Positions 26,960 through 36,617 of a DNA stretch of 64,000 nucleotides are shown here, in pieces. The notes beneath the pieces were generated by a model. It did not search any database and had not been told where the DNA came from. It saw nothing but the letters and a program-made list of their open reading frames with translations. The DNA comes from Microbacterium mangrovi (GTDB taxonomy: Bacteria; Actinomycetota; Actinomycetes; Actinomycetales; Microbacteriaceae). The stretch spans positions 868,001 through 932,000 of the forward strand of contig NZ_JTDK01000006.1 in the NCBI RefSeq assembly GCF_000802305.1, written 5' to 3'. Each line of letters opens with the position of its first letter. Position 1 is the first letter of the stretch. Both the position numbers and the translations under genes were made by a program.

Positions 26960-29900
26960 CTACTCGATGACGATGACGAGGTCACCTGCCTCGACCGATC
27001 GCACGCCCGAGAACGCCGTCCGCGACACGCGGCCACCCACCGGTGCGGTGATCGCCGCCTCCATCTTCATGGCTTCGATGACGGCGACAGGCTGCCCAAC
27101 CTCGACGATGTCGCCGACTGCGGCCTTGACCGTCACGGTGCCCGAGAAGGGCGCGGCGACTTGCCCGGCAACCGTCCGGTCGGCCTTCTCCGCCACCGGG
27201 GCGACCACAGAAATCCGCTGATCCTTCACGAACACCGGGCGCAACTGGCCGTTGACGCGCACCATCACGGTCCGCACCCCCTTGTCGTCAGCGTCCCCGA
27301 TCGCCTCGAGCCCGACGTAGAGGCGCACGCCTTCCGCGAGGTCCACCGCGTGCTCGCTGCCAGCTTCGAGGCCATAAAGGTAGTCCCCCGTGTCGAGGAT
27401 CGACAGGTCGCCGAACTTCTCACGGGCCGCGTGGAACTGAACGGTCGGCTGCGGGAAGAGCAGCCGGTTAAGTGCATCCCGACGCTCATCGGAGGTGCCA
27501 TCGAGAAGCGCCTCATCGCTCTCCGGCACGGCGGCGACTTCCGGGCGTGCCTGGCGTCCCGCGAGTACCTTGCTTCGGAAGGGCTCAGGCCATCCGCCCG
27601 GGATCTCGCCCAGTTCGCCGGAGAGGAAGCCCACGACGGAGTCGGGGATGTCGAAGGACTGCGGATTCTCCTCGAACTCCTGCGGATCGGCGTCGACCGC
27701 TGCGAGGTGGAGGGCGAGGTCGCCGACGACCTTGGATGACGGGGTGACCTTCGGGATGCGGCCGAGAATCCGGTCCGCGGCCGCGTACATGTCCTCGATC
27801 TTCTCGAAGTTGTCGGCGAGCCCGAGCGCGATGGCCTGCTGGCGCAGGTTCGACAACTGCCCGCCCGGGATCTCGTGCGTGTACACGCGCCCCGTCGGCG
27901 ACGGTAACCCGGATTCGAACGGCTTGTACAGTGTGCGCACCGCGTCCCAGTAAGGTTCCAAGGCCAGGACGGCGGACTGTGACAGCCCCGTGTCGCGATC
28001 CGTGTTCGCGAGCGACGCCACCAGGCCAGACAGCGACGGCTGCGACGTCGTCCCCGACATCGGCGCGGAGGCCACATCGACTGCGTCCACGCCCGCCGCA
28101 GACGCGGCAAGCAGCGTCGCGAGCTGTCCGCCCGGGGTGTCGTGCGTGTGGAGGTGAACGGGAAGTTCGAAGCGGTCTCGAAGCGCGGTCACGAGCGTCG
28201 CCGCCGCCGCAGGACGCAGGAGCCCGGCCATGTCCTTGATCGCAAGCACGTGCGCACCGGCGGCGACGATCTGATTGGCGAGACGCAGGTAGTAGTCGAG
28301 TGTGTACTTGTCTTCGGCCGGGTCGAGGAGATTGCCGGTGTACGCCATCGCGACTTCAGCGACGGCGGTTCCCGTCTCGCGGACGGCGTCGATCGCGACA
28401 CGCATCTGGTTCACGTCGTTCAGCGCGTCGAAGATGCGGAAGACGTCCACACCGGTCGCGGCGGCTTCACGGACGAACGCCTGCGCCACGGAGGCGGGGT
28501 ACGGGGTGTAGCCCACGGTGTTCTGGCCGCGAAGCAGCATCTGGATCGGGACGTTCGGGAGGGTATCGCGAAGCGCCGCCAGGCGCTCCCACGGGTCTTC
28601 GCCGAGAAACCGCAGCGCGACGTCATAGGTCGCGCCGCCCCAGGCCTCGACCGACCACAGCTCGGGGGTGAGCCGCGCCACGTGCGGCGCGACGGCGAGC
28701 AGATCACGCGTCCGCACCCGAGTGGCGAGGAGCGACTGGTGAGCGTCGCGGAACGTTGTTTCCGTTACAGCGAGCGCGGTCTGCTCACGAAGGCTCCTCG
28801 CGTAGCGCTCAGGACCCTTTTCGAGCAACTGCTGGCGGTGACCGCGGGGGGCGGGTGCGTCGAGATCCACGGCGGGCAGCTTGACCCGGGGTTCGATCGC
28901 GGCGGGGCGCTCCCCATTCGGCTGATTCACCGTGACATCGGCAAGGTACTGCAGCGCGCGAGTCGCGCGGTCTTTCGGCTTGTTCAGGGTGAGAAGCTCG
29001 GGTCGTTCCTCGATGAACGAGGTGGAAACGTCTCCCGCCTGGAACGCGGAATCGGCCAGCACCGCCTGCAGGAACGGGATGTTGGTGGCGACACCGCGGA
29101 TTCGGAACTCAGCAAGCCCCCGACGGGCACGGCTCACGGCGGCGGCGAAGTCGCGCCCCCGGCAGGTGAGCTTGGCGAGCATCGAATCGAAATGCGGGCT
29201 GATGTGCCCACCGGGATTGATCGTGCCGTCGTCCAGACGCACCCCGCCACCACCAGGCGAACGGTAGGCGGTGATGCGTCCGAGGTCCGGGCGGAACCCG
29301 TTCGCCGGGTCCTCCGTCGTGATCCGGCACTGCAGGGCCGCGCCGCGAAGTCGGATCCGGTCCTGGGTCAGGCCGAGATCGGCGAGGGTCTCTCCGGCGG
29401 CGATCCGCATCTGCGCCTGGACCAGGTCGACGTCGGTGACTTCTTCGGTCACCGTGTGCTCCACCTGGATACGCGGGTTCATTTCGATGAACACATGCTC
29501 GCCCGTACGCTCACCTTCGGTGTCGAGAAGGAACTCGACCGTGCCCGCGTTCTCGTAGCCGATCGACTTCGCGAAGGCGATCGCGTCGCGGGTCAGGGCG
29601 TCGCGGACGGCGGGTTCCAGGTTCGGCGCGGGCGCGATCTCGACGACCTTCTGGTGCCGGCGCTGCACTGAGCAGTCGCGCTCGAACAGGTGCACGGTGG
29701 CACCCGACTTGTCGGCCAGGATCTGCACCTCGATGTGGCGCGGGCGAAGCACGGCCTGCTCGATGAACATCGTCGCGTCCCCGAACGCGGACTCGGCCTC
29801 GCGCATGGCGGACTCGAGTGCGTCTCTGAGGTCCTCGGCGCGTTCGACCCGGCGCATGCCGCGACCACCACCGCCCGCGACCGCCTTCGCGAACACCGGG

Positions 29901-30358
29901 AACCCGATCTCACCCGCACCCTCGACGAGCGCCTCGACGTCCGTCGACGGCGGAGTCGACCGCAGCACCGGCACACCCGCGGCGATCGCGTGCTCCTTGG
30001 CTGCAACCTTGTTGCCCGCCATCTCCAGGGCCCGCCGCCCGGGCCCGATGAAGCGGATACCAGCCTCCTCGGCGGCCGCGGCGAGCCCGGGGTTCTCCGA
30101 GAGGAATCCGTAGCCCGGGTAGATGGCATCCGCGCCGCACTTCTTCGCGACGCGGACGATCTCGGCGACGTCGAGGTAAGCCCGCACCGGGTGCCCTTCC
30201 GTCCCGATCAGGTAGGCCTCGTCAGCCTTCAGACGGTGCATGGAGTTGCGGTCTTCGTACGGAAACACGGCGACCGTCTGGGCGCCCAGTTCGTAGGCCG
30301 CGCGAAAGGCGCGGATCGCGATCTCGCCACGGTTGGCGACCAGGATCTTCCGGAACAT
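26960..30358 (-). CDS. pyc: Pyruvate carboxylase
   Basis: A 1132-residue single-chain pyruvate carboxylase of usual length. Order: biotin carboxylase (1-450, with ATP-grasp GGGGRGM and EMNPRIQVEHTVTEE), carboxyltransferase (about 520-800, FRDAHQSLLATRVRT), PYC/OADA domain, and biotinyl domain ending the protein with the AMKM motif (Lys1098). It makes oxaloacetate from pyruvate and bicarbonate and is biotin- and ATP-dependent. It follows the hydroxyproline-type operon by 95 bp containing a small hairpin, so it may be read from it or from its own promoter. Confidence 0.98.
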   Translation of the reverse strand: MFRKILVANRGEIAIRAFRAAYELGAQTVAVFPYEDRNSMHRLKADEAYLIGTEGHPVRAYLDVAEIVRVAKKCGADAIYPGYGFLSENPGLAAAAEEAGIRFIGPGRRALEMAGNKVAAKEHAIAAGVPVLRSTPPSTDVEALVEGAGEIGFPVFAKAVAGGGGRGMRRVERAEDLRDALESAMREAESAFGDATMFIEQAVLRPRHIEVQILADKSGATVHLFERDCSVQRRHQKVVEIAPAPNLEPAVRDALTRDAIAFAKSIGYENAGTVEFLLDTEGERTGEHVFIEMNPRIQVEHTVTEEVTDVDLVQAQMRIAAGETLADLGLTQDRIRLRGAALQCRITTEDPANGFRPDLGRITAYRSPGGGGVRLDDGTINPGGHISPHFDSMLAKLTCRGRDFAAAVSRARRGLAEFRIRGVATNIPFLQAVLADSAFQAGDVSTSFIEERPELLTLNKPKDRATRALQYLADVTVNQPNGERPAAIEPRVKLPAVDLDAPAPRGHRQQLLEKGPERYARSLREQTALAVTETTFRDAHQSLLATRVRTRDLLAVAPHVARLTPELWSVEAWGGATYDVALRFLGEDPWERLAALRDTLPNVPIQMLLRGQNTVGYTPYPASVAQAFVREAAATGVDVFRIFDALNDVNQMRVAIDAVRETGTAVAEVAMAYTGNLLDPAEDKYTLDYYLRLANQIVAAGAHVLAIKDMAGLLRPAAAATLVTALRDRFELPVHLHTHDTPGGQLATLLAASAAGVDAVDVASAPMSGTTSQPSLSGLVASLANTDRDTGLSQSAVLALEPYWDAVRTLYKPFESGLPSPTGRVYTHEIPGGQLSNLRQQAIALGLADNFEKIEDMYAAADRILGRIPKVTPSSKVVGDLALHLAAVDADPQEFEENPQSFDIPDSVVGFLSGELGEIPGGWPEPFRSKVLAGRQARPEVAAVPESDEALLDGTSDERRDALNRLLFPQPTVQFHAAREKFGDLSILDTGDYLYGLEAGSEHAVDLAEGVRLYVGLEAIGDADDKGVRTVMVRVNGQLRPVFVKDQRISVVAPVAEKADRTVAGQVAAPFSGTVTVKAAVGDIVEVGQPVAVIEAMKMEAAITAPVGGRVSRTAFSGVRSVEAGDLVIVIE

Positions 30359-30381
30359 CTGCGGTACGGGTCCTTTCTGGT

Positions 30382-30397
30382 GCCCCGTCGGCGGGGC
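30382..30397. other. Small hairpin upstream of pyc
   Basis: GCCCCG, loop TCGG, CGGGGC: a 6-bp stem between the aldehyde dehydrogenase and pyc. It could attenuate read-through or stabilise an RNA end; no U-run follows. Confidence 0.4.
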
Positions 30398-30453
30398 GTC
30401 GTGGGAGGTGTCGCCTCAGCGCATCCAGCGCGGGGCGACGACTGTTCCTTGAG

Positions 30454-31830
30454 CTACTTCGAGACGAAGTAGAGGCGCTTGTTGGCGAATTCGCCGATGC
30501 CGACCGGGCCCATCTCGCGCCCGAAGCCCGAGCGCTTGACGCCGCCGAACGGGATCTCCGCAGCCTCGGCCGCGATCGTGTTGACGTGAGCCATGCCGAC
30601 TTCGAGGCGGGATGCCACGCGTGCGGCGCGGGCCTCATCGGTGGAGAAGACGGAGCCGCCGAGTCCGAGTGCGCAGTCGTTGGCGAGCTCGAGAGCCTCC
30701 TCGTCGCTGGTTACGCGATAGACGGTCGCAACCGGCCCGAAGATCTCTTCGCGGTACGACTCGGATTTGCGAGGAACGTCGACGAGCACCGCGGGCGAGT
30801 AGTGGGCGCCGAGGCCTTCGGAGAGCACTCCCCCGGCGAGCAGACGGGCGCCCTCGGAGACGGCCTTCTGCACTTGCGCATCCACGGTCTCCGCAGCGGC
30901 CCGGGTGGACAGCGGGACGTACTCGCCTTCGCCCAGATTCAGCTGGTCGCCTGGCTTCAGACCCTCGGCGAGCTTCACCAGCTCTGCGACGAACTCGTCG
31001 TAGATGTCGGCCATGACGATCAGGCGCTTGTTGGAGTTGCAGACCTGGCCGGCGTTGTAGGTGCGGAAGTCCCACGCGGCCTTCGCGACGGCGGCGACGT
31101 CATCGGAGTCGAGGACGACCATCGGGTCGATGCCACCGAGTTCGAGCACGCACTTCTTGAGGTGGGCGCCGGCCTGGGCGCCGATGATCGCGCCGGCCCG
31201 CTCGGAGCCGGTCAACGACACTCCCTGCACACGCGGGTCGGCGATGATCCGACCGATCTGGTCGTGGGACACGAACAGCGCCTGGTACCCGCCGACCGGG
31301 ACGCCGGCCTGCTCCATGATCTCCTGGATCACACGGTTCGACTTCGCGCAGATGTCGGCGTGCTTGAGCAGGATCGTGTTGCCGAGCACGAGGTTGGGGG
31401 CTGCGAAGCGTGCGACCTGGTAGTAGGGGAAGTTCCACGGCATGACGCCGAGGAGCGCCCCGATGGGCAGGTGCTCGATCAGGGCCTTGCCCGGGATGGT
31501 GCTCGGGATCTCGTAGTCGGTGATGAGGCTTGGGCCGTGGACCGCGTAGTAGTCGATGATCGCGGTCGCGAAGTCGACCTCGTCGAGGCTCTCGGCGATG
31601 GACTTGCCCATCTCGATGGCGATGATCTCCGCCAGCTCCTGGCGGCGCTCGCCGAAGATCGCCGCGACGCGCTTGACCACGCCCGCACGGTCCTGCACGC
31701 TCCGGTCCCGCCACGCACGGTATGCGGTGTCGGCGGCCGCGAGTTGCTGCTCGACCTCTGCATCCGTGGCCGATTCGAAGGTCTCGACGATCTCGCCTGT
31801 CGCGGGGTTCTGAACCCGGTACTTCGCCAT
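30454..31830 (-). CDS. NAD(P)-dependent semialdehyde dehydrogenase (probable 2-oxoglutarate semialdehyde dehydrogenase)
   Basis: A 458-residue aldehyde dehydrogenase. Active-site Glu230 lies in LELGGIDP and catalytic Cys264 in NAGQVCNSNK, both intact. Overall pattern is that of succinate-semialdehyde dehydrogenases. Because the operon also encodes a hydroxyproline-type epimerase, a D-amino acid oxidoreductase and a DapA-like deaminase, 2-oxoglutarate semialdehyde is the more likely substrate. AGGAAAC precedes the ATG; the 150-nt in-frame extension upstream lacks support. The substrate is inferred, the family is certain. Confidence 0.9.
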   Translation of the reverse strand: MAKYRVQNPATGEIVETFESATDAEVEQQLAAADTAYRAWRDRSVQDRAGVVKRVAAIFGERRQELAEIIAIEMGKSIAESLDEVDFATAIIDYYAVHGPSLITDYEIPSTIPGKALIEHLPIGALLGVMPWNFPYYQVARFAAPNLVLGNTILLKHADICAKSNRVIQEIMEQAGVPVGGYQALFVSHDQIGRIIADPRVQGVSLTGSERAGAIIGAQAGAHLKKCVLELGGIDPMVVLDSDDVAAVAKAAWDFRTYNAGQVCNSNKRLIVMADIYDEFVAELVKLAEGLKPGDQLNLGEGEYVPLSTRAAAETVDAQVQKAVSEGARLLAGGVLSEGLGAHYSPAVLVDVPRKSESYREEIFGPVATVYRVTSDEEALELANDCALGLGGSVFSTDEARAARVASRLEVGMAHVNTIAAEAAEIPFGGVKRSGFGREMGPVGIGEFANKRLYFVSK

Positions 31831-31921
31831 GGTGTTCCGTTTCCTGTCTTCGGAGCGATGAAGCGATGTCATCGCTGCGTGTTCTCGTGGTCTGCTCCCC
31901 GCAACGGAGGGCACGGGGCTG

Positions 31922-32698
31922 TTACCGGACGTAGTCGGCGCCGGTGATGTCGATCGTCGCCCCGGTAGCGTGCCTCGCACGCCCCGTTGCGAGGAAGGCG
32001 ATGACCTCCGCGACGTCGCCGGCGGGCGTCACCTCCCCGAGGGGAAGCGCATCGAGCACCGAACGCTCGATCGCACCGTCGGACAGATCGGTCGCGACCC
32101 AGCCGGGCGCCAGGGCGTATGCGAGCACGCCGTCGCGGCCGTAGCCACGCGCGATCCCCTTGGTGAGGGCCAGCAGTCCCCCCTTCGCGGCGCCGTAGGC
32201 GAGGTGTTCGGCGTCGTCCCCGCGGTGAGAGGATCGGCTTGCGAGGTTGACGATGACGCCGCCGTCTCCGGCGCGGAATTCGAGGATCGCGCGTCGGCAC
32301 AGCTCTGACGGTGCCACGAGATTGAGGCCGAGGTTCGCTTCCCACCCCACTCGCCAGGCTTCGGCCGACTCGATCTCTGAGGCAATCCACGCCCCTGCGT
32401 TGTTGACGAGCACGTCGAGGCCTCCGAACGCCGACACCGCGGAATCCCAGACCGCGGTCGCATCGTCGACGCCGTCGAGCGCGCCGGTGACGAGGGCGAC
32501 GCGCGACCCGCTATTCGGTTCTCCTGCAGACTGGAGCTCGGAGAGCAACGACCGGGTGTGCTCGGATGCGGTTCGCGCGTGCACGACGACGCTCGCGCCC
32601 CGTCGGTGCAGGAGGGCGGCCGTCGCACGCCCGATCCCACGCGAGCTCCCGGTGACGAAGGCCCGCTTGCCGACGAGCTCGCCCTGTGCCGTGGACAT
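31922..32698 (-). CDS. Short-chain dehydrogenase/reductase
   Basis: A 258-residue SDR with TGSSRGIG (near 16-23), NNAG, NLASRSS and YGAAK, thus a complete active site. The start forms an ATGA overlap with the preceding SDR gene. It differs clearly from that neighbour, so the pair is not a recent duplication. Its role in the hydroxyproline-type operon is unclear; it may act on a hydroxy-acid or sugar-acid side substrate. Confidence 0.9.
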   Translation of the reverse strand: MSTAQGELVGKRAFVTGSSRGIGRATAALLHRRGASVVVHARTASEHTRSLLSELQSAGEPNSGSRVALVTGALDGVDDATAVWDSAVSAFGGLDVLVNNAGAWIASEIESAEAWRVGWEANLGLNLVAPSELCRRAILEFRAGDGGVIVNLASRSSHRGDDAEHLAYGAAKGGLLALTKGIARGYGRDGVLAYALAPGWVATDLSDGAIERSVLDALPLGEVTPAGDVAEVIAFLATGRARHATGATIDITGADYVR

Positions 32699-33462
32699 CA
32701 CGCGACGGCCTGGGCGCCAGTGATCTCGACGCACGCACCGCACACGAACTCGGCCTCGTCGGACGCGAGGAACGCGATGAGTGCGGCGACCTCGTCGGGA
32801 CGCCCGATGCGCCCGAGCGGCACGAGCGCGTCCAGATCGGCGATCGTGCGCCCCTTCTCGGCGATCCCCTTTTCGAGCATGGGCGTGTGGATCTCGCCGG
32901 GGCACACGGCGTTCACGCGCACGTGGTTCGGCGCGTAGTCGCGCGCAAGGCTCTTCGTGAAGGAGACGACCGCCGCCTTGGTGACGTTGTAGGCGAGGTG
33001 CCCGGATGCCGGGGTGAGCCCCCACTGGGATGCCGTGTTGACGATCGAACCGCCGCCAGCGGCGATCATCGCGGGAAGCACGGCTCGGCACATGTGAAAG
33101 AGCGCGTCGACGTTCACAGCGAAGCTCAGATTCCAGTCGGCCTCGCTCGTGTCCAACAGCGCACCGCGACGCATGGCGCCGGCATTGTTCACGAGCACGT
33201 CGACCGCGCCGCGGTCCGTCACGTATTCGACCGCGGCAACGGCAGCACGGCAGGCCTCGGCGGACGTAAGGTCGAACACGATCTCCTGTGCGTCGCCGCC
33301 GGCATCCCTGATCTCAGCGGCCACCGCGGCCGCGCTCGCTCCGACCGCGTCGGCCACGAAGACGCGCGCCCCCTCGGCTGCAAGCCGGCGGCTCGTCGCC
33401 GACCCGATCCCGCCGCCACCGCCCGTGACCAGGGCGACCTTGCCCGCAAAGCGCTTGCTCAT
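32698..33462 (-). CDS. Short-chain dehydrogenase/reductase
   Basis: A 254-residue SDR: TGGGGGIG (13-20), NNAG, NTASQWG and YNVTK. The chosen ATG follows GAAAGGAACAAC; a longer in-frame start is unsupported. The two coupled SDR genes sit between the epimerases and the semialdehyde dehydrogenase. Such SDRs often interconvert hydroxy- and keto-acids; the substrate is not known. Confidence 0.9.
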   Translation of the reverse strand: MSKRFAGKVALVTGGGGGIGSATSRRLAAEGARVFVADAVGASAAAVAAEIRDAGGDAQEIVFDLTSAEACRAAVAAVEYVTDRGAVDVLVNNAGAMRRGALLDTSEADWNLSFAVNVDALFHMCRAVLPAMIAAGGGSIVNTASQWGLTPASGHLAYNVTKAAVVSFTKSLARDYAPNHVRVNAVCPGEIHTPMLEKGIAEKGRTIADLDALVPLGRIGRPDEVAALIAFLASDEAEFVCGACVEITGAQAVA

Positions 33463-33492
33463 GTTGTTCCTTTCGGCATGGTGTGTGATGCC

Positions 33493-33517
33493 TGATCCCG
33501 CTGCCAAGCGGGGATCA
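33493..33517. other. Intercistronic hairpin in the hydroxyproline-type operon
   Basis: TGATCCCGCT, loop GCCA, AGCGGGGATCA: a 10-bp stem with one bulged base between an epimerase stop and the next SDR start. It probably shapes relative expression or RNA stability rather than ending transcription. Confidence 0.5.
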
Positions 33518-33524
33518 GCGGTGT

Positions 33525-34559
33525 TCAGGCTGGCGACAGCCAGGTGTCAGCGACGGTGAACCCCCGGGGGTAGGGGTCTGTAGGGTGGAGACCCATCTGA
33601 TGGAGGCCCGTGATCCAGGCCTGTCCCGCAATGGCAGGCACGACCGCAGGATACGGACCGAGCCGAGTGACGGATTCGATCGACGAAGTGAATCGGCTGC
33701 CGGTGATCGACTCGTGGATGAAGGTTTCGCGGGGCTCGATGAGGCCCTGCGCATGCAGAAGTGCGAGTCGCGCGGAAGTGCCGGTTCCGCACGGCGAGCG
33801 GTCACACCGCCCGGGTGAGACCACAACCGTGTTCCGGGCAGTGAGCACACCGTTCTCTCGTCGGAGCGGCCCCATTAGCTCAAAATTTGTGATCCCGGGG
33901 ATCTCCGCATTCTCGGGGTGCTCGACCGGCAACTGGGCGATCGCCGCCTGCTTGATTCGCTCGCCGACCTCGCACACCTCGCGCGCCTCCGACGGATCGA
34001 TCGCGAAGCCGAGCTCTTCGGCCTGCGCCATCGCGTACGTCATTCCCCCGTACGCGACGTCCAGACGCACCGTGCCGATACCGCCCACCTCGATGCTCAC
34101 ATCGCGGTAGTAGACGAAGGCCGGCTGGTTCACGAGCCGAACGCTCGTGACTTTGCCGTTGTCGCAGGCGCAGCGAACGCGGATGAGCCCGGCAGGCGAT
34201 TCGAGCACCAGCTCGGTCACCGGTTCCTTCAACGGGAGAATCCCAGTCTCCAACAGCACCGTCGCGACGCACATTGTGTTGGAACCAGACATGGCAGGGT
34301 ACTCCGTAGTCTCAAGGATCACGTACCCCATGTCGGCCTCAGGGTGGTTCGACGGCAGGACGATGTTCGCGTTGTGCCAGACCGCCCCGCGGGGCTCAAA
34401 AAGCACCAGCTTACGAATCTCGTCCATCTGCGATTCGAGATGCCGGCGTTTGTCGAACATCGTCTCGCCCGGGACATGACCCACGCCGCCCACGATCACC
34501 TTGCCGCTCTCTCCCGCTGCGTGACATTCAACAACCGAGAGCACTCGGGAAAACTGCAT
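33525..34559 (-). CDS. Proline racemase-family 4-hydroxyproline 2-epimerase-like protein, Ser/Cys type
   Basis: A 344-residue member of the proline racemase/4-hydroxyproline epimerase family. The second catalytic site is DRSPCGTG (Cys257). The first, normally MCGH, reads MSGS (Ser91), so the acid/base pair is Ser/Cys instead of Cys/Cys; 3-hydroxyproline dehydratases instead have Cys/Thr. It likely epimerises trans-4-hydroxy-L-proline at C2 or acts on a related hydroxyproline. CAGGAGGAAG immediately precedes the ATG. It is next to a second paralogue with the same substitution (34591-35679). Confidence 0.85.
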   Translation of the reverse strand: MQFSRVLSVVECHAAGESGKVIVGGVGHVPGETMFDKRRHLESQMDEIRKLVLFEPRGAVWHNANIVLPSNHPEADMGYVILETTEYPAMSGSNTMCVATVLLETGILPLKEPVTELVLESPAGLIRVRCACDNGKVTSVRLVNQPAFVYYRDVSIEVGGIGTVRLDVAYGGMTYAMAQAEELGFAIDPSEAREVCEVGERIKQAAIAQLPVEHPENAEIPGITNFELMGPLRRENGVLTARNTVVVSPGRCDRSPCGTGTSARLALLHAQGLIEPRETFIHESITGSRFTSSIESVTRLGPYPAVVPAIAGQAWITGLHQMGLHPTDPYPRGFTVADTWLSPA

Positions 34560-34590
34560 TCTTCCTCCTGGGATCCGGCACGGGAACCGG

Positions 34591-35679
34591 CTACGCAGCC
34601 CAGATATCGCCGACGGTGTATCCCTCGCGGTACGGGTCGGTCGGGTCGAGCTCCCAGACCGCGCGGCCGCTGACCCAGCCGCGGCCCGTGATCGTGGGCA
34701 GCACCGCGTGATAGTCCCCGACGCGCGTCTCGCCGACGAGGCGACCGATGAACTCGCTGCCGATGATGCTGCGGTGCGAGAAGTCCTCGCCGAGCCCGAG
34801 CTGCCCACGGGCATGCAGCGCTGCCATCCGCGCGCTCGTCCCGGTGCCACACGGCGACCGGTCGAGAACGCCCGTCCAGCTTTCCTCGCGATCTGCGACG
34901 ATCGGGGCGCTCGTCAGGACGTTCGCGTTCTGGGCCTGCTTGCCCGGCTTACGGTCACCGTTGTGCAGCATGATCATCGCGACCCGGTCGATCGCGGGAT
35001 TGACCGGGTGGCGCACCGCCACCTGTTCGAGCGCGGCCAGTTTCACGAGCGCAGCCGCCCGCGTGATGCGCTTGGCGTTCTCCGGTTTCAGGTCGATGCC
35101 CAGCTGGGCGATGTCGAGCTGCACGAAGTATTGACCGCCGAACACAACATCGACCCGGATGTCGCCGAACTCACGAACGGTGAGCATCCGGTCGATCTCG
35201 ACCGCGAACGCAGGGACGTTCACCACGGTCACCGAACGCACCTTCACCCGGCCGTCGCGTTCCTCGAGGTGCGCGGTGGCGCGGACGATGCCCACCGCGG
35301 TGTCGATGACGACCTCGGTCTCGGCGCCGCGGACCGGCACGATCCCGGTCTCCACCGCGGCGGTGACCGCGCAGATCGTGTTGCTGCCGGACATCGGGGT
35401 GAATCCACCCTGTTCGAGCACGACGATGCCGAAGTCGGAGCCCGCGTTCACGGGTGGGAGCAGGAAGACGCCACACGTCGCCGGGTAGCCGCGCGGCTCA
35501 CGCAGCAGCAGCCCGCGCAGCCCGTCGAGTTCGCGTACGCAATAGTCGAAGCGCTCCGCCATGGTCTCGCCGACAACGAATCGGTCCGCATTCGGGATGA
35601 CCCGGCCCGGCTCCCCCTCCGCGTGGACCTCGATGGTCTCCACCGCGAAGGGTGCGCCCCCAGCGGTCTCGGCGCTCAT
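34591..35679 (-). CDS. Proline racemase-family 4-hydroxyproline 2-epimerase-like protein, Ser/Cys type (second copy)
   Basis: A 362-residue paralogue of the following gene. The catalytic positions are Ser97 (MSGSN, in place of MCGH) and Cys277 (DRSPCGTG). It is moderately similar to its neighbour over the whole length, pointing to an old duplication with possible specialisation (3- versus 4-hydroxyproline, or proline betaine-type substrates). The ATG overlaps the DapA-family stop by 4 nt, so both are translationally coupled. Longer in-frame starts run into that gene and are rejected. Confidence 0.85.
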   Translation of the reverse strand: MSAETAGGAPFAVETIEVHAEGEPGRVIPNADRFVVGETMAERFDYCVRELDGLRGLLLREPRGYPATCGVFLLPPVNAGSDFGIVVLEQGGFTPMSGSNTICAVTAAVETGIVPVRGAETEVVIDTAVGIVRATAHLEERDGRVKVRSVTVVNVPAFAVEIDRMLTVREFGDIRVDVVFGGQYFVQLDIAQLGIDLKPENAKRITRAAALVKLAALEQVAVRHPVNPAIDRVAMIMLHNGDRKPGKQAQNANVLTSAPIVADREESWTGVLDRSPCGTGTSARMAALHARGQLGLGEDFSHRSIIGSEFIGRLVGETRVGDYHAVLPTITGRGWVSGRAVWELDPTDPYREGYTVGDIWAA

Positions 35680-36581
35680 GCTGCGAGCACTCCGAGGCCT
35701 CGGAGCGCGTCGGCGATCCGTGCGCGGTCGTCTGCCGCAAGCGGCAGGATCGGCTCGCGCACCGGACCGACCGGCGTGCCAAGGAGTTCGAGCGCGGCCT
35801 TGAGGCCGGCCGGGTAGTTCACCGACTCGAGCACGGAACTGAGGTTCCACAGCGGCGCCCACAGCTCGCGTCCGCGATCCAGGTCTTTCTCCTCGGCGAT
35901 GACGCGGAAGAGTTCTGCGGCCTGCGCCGGGGCGATGGAGGCCACACCCCACACCGAGCCCTTCGCGCCGAGGGTGATGCCGAGGAACGTCAGCGTGTCC
36001 CATCCGTTGAAGGCCGTGATCCGATTGGTGCGGCTCGTCAGCACATCCGTCAGAGCAACGGCGTCCCCCGACGTGTCCTTGAAGTAGTCCACGCCGTCGA
36101 TGTCACCGAGTTCCGCGAGCTGCTCGGCGTCGAGCGCGATCCCGGTCGCCCCGGGAACGTTGTAGTACATGATCTGCAGGCCGATCGAATCGGAGATGGT
36201 TCGCAGGAACGCTTTGAGCGCCTCGAACGAGAGCGGGTCGTAGAAGGGCGGCACGACCATCACGGCGTCGGCACCGACCTCTTCGGCGTAGCGGGCGAGC
36301 TCGACCGCCCCGGCAGTGGAGGTGTGCCCGACGCCCGCGATGACCTTCACACGCCCAGCAGCTGCTTCGACGTTGAGTCTGATGACTTCTCGGTACTCCT
36401 CGGGAGTGAGGCTCGTGAACTCGCCGGAGGTGCCGGTGGGAACGACACCCGCCACACCGCCGGCGACCATGCGCTCGACCTGCGCTCTGATGCCGTCGGC
36501 ATCGACGGCGGTCCCGTCCGCGGTGAAGGGGGTGGGGATCGCGGCGAGCACACCGCCGAGGTCGGCATTCTTACGGGTCAT
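35676..36581 (-). CDS. DapA/NAL-family aldolase or deaminase (probable pyrroline-4-hydroxy-2-carboxylate deaminase)
   Basis: A 301-residue TIM-barrel protein of the DapA family. GTSGE (50-54) binds the carboxylate, Tyr140 (YYNVPG) and Schiff-base Lys168 (FKDTSGD) are in place. In hydroxyproline operons a DapA homologue removes ammonia from 1-pyrroline-4-hydroxy-2-carboxylate to give 2-oxoglutarate semialdehyde. The flanking epimerases, D-amino acid oxidoreductase and semialdehyde dehydrogenase support that role over lysine synthesis. GAAGAACTGCC precedes the ATG. Confidence 0.87.
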   Translation of the reverse strand: MTRKNADLGGVLAAIPTPFTADGTAVDADGIRAQVERMVAGGVAGVVPTGTSGEFTSLTPEEYREVIRLNVEAAAGRVKVIAGVGHTSTAGAVELARYAEEVGADAVMVVPPFYDPLSFEALKAFLRTISDSIGLQIMYYNVPGATGIALDAEQLAELGDIDGVDYFKDTSGDAVALTDVLTSRTNRITAFNGWDTLTFLGITLGAKGSVWGVASIAPAQAAELFRVIAEEKDLDRGRELWAPLWNLSSVLESVNYPAGLKAALELLGTPVGPVREPILPLAADDRARIADALRGLGVLAA

Positions 36582-36617
36582 GGCAGTTCTTCTTTCGTTT
36601 CTTGGGTCTGGGTGCTG

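Noticed and set aside
28142-29671. Plus-strand open frame of 509 codons opposite pyc
   Set aside because: Pyruvate carboxylase on the minus strand is unambiguous; the opposite frame has no domain.
30586-31947. Plus-strand open frame of 453 codons opposite the semialdehyde dehydrogenase
   Set aside because: The dehydrogenase has all catalytic residues on the minus strand; the plus frame is a shadow.
35676-36581. Lysine-biosynthetic dihydrodipicolinate synthase
   Set aside because: The fold and Schiff-base Lys agree, but the neighbours are hydroxyproline-type catabolic genes, so a deaminase/aldolase role is more likely.
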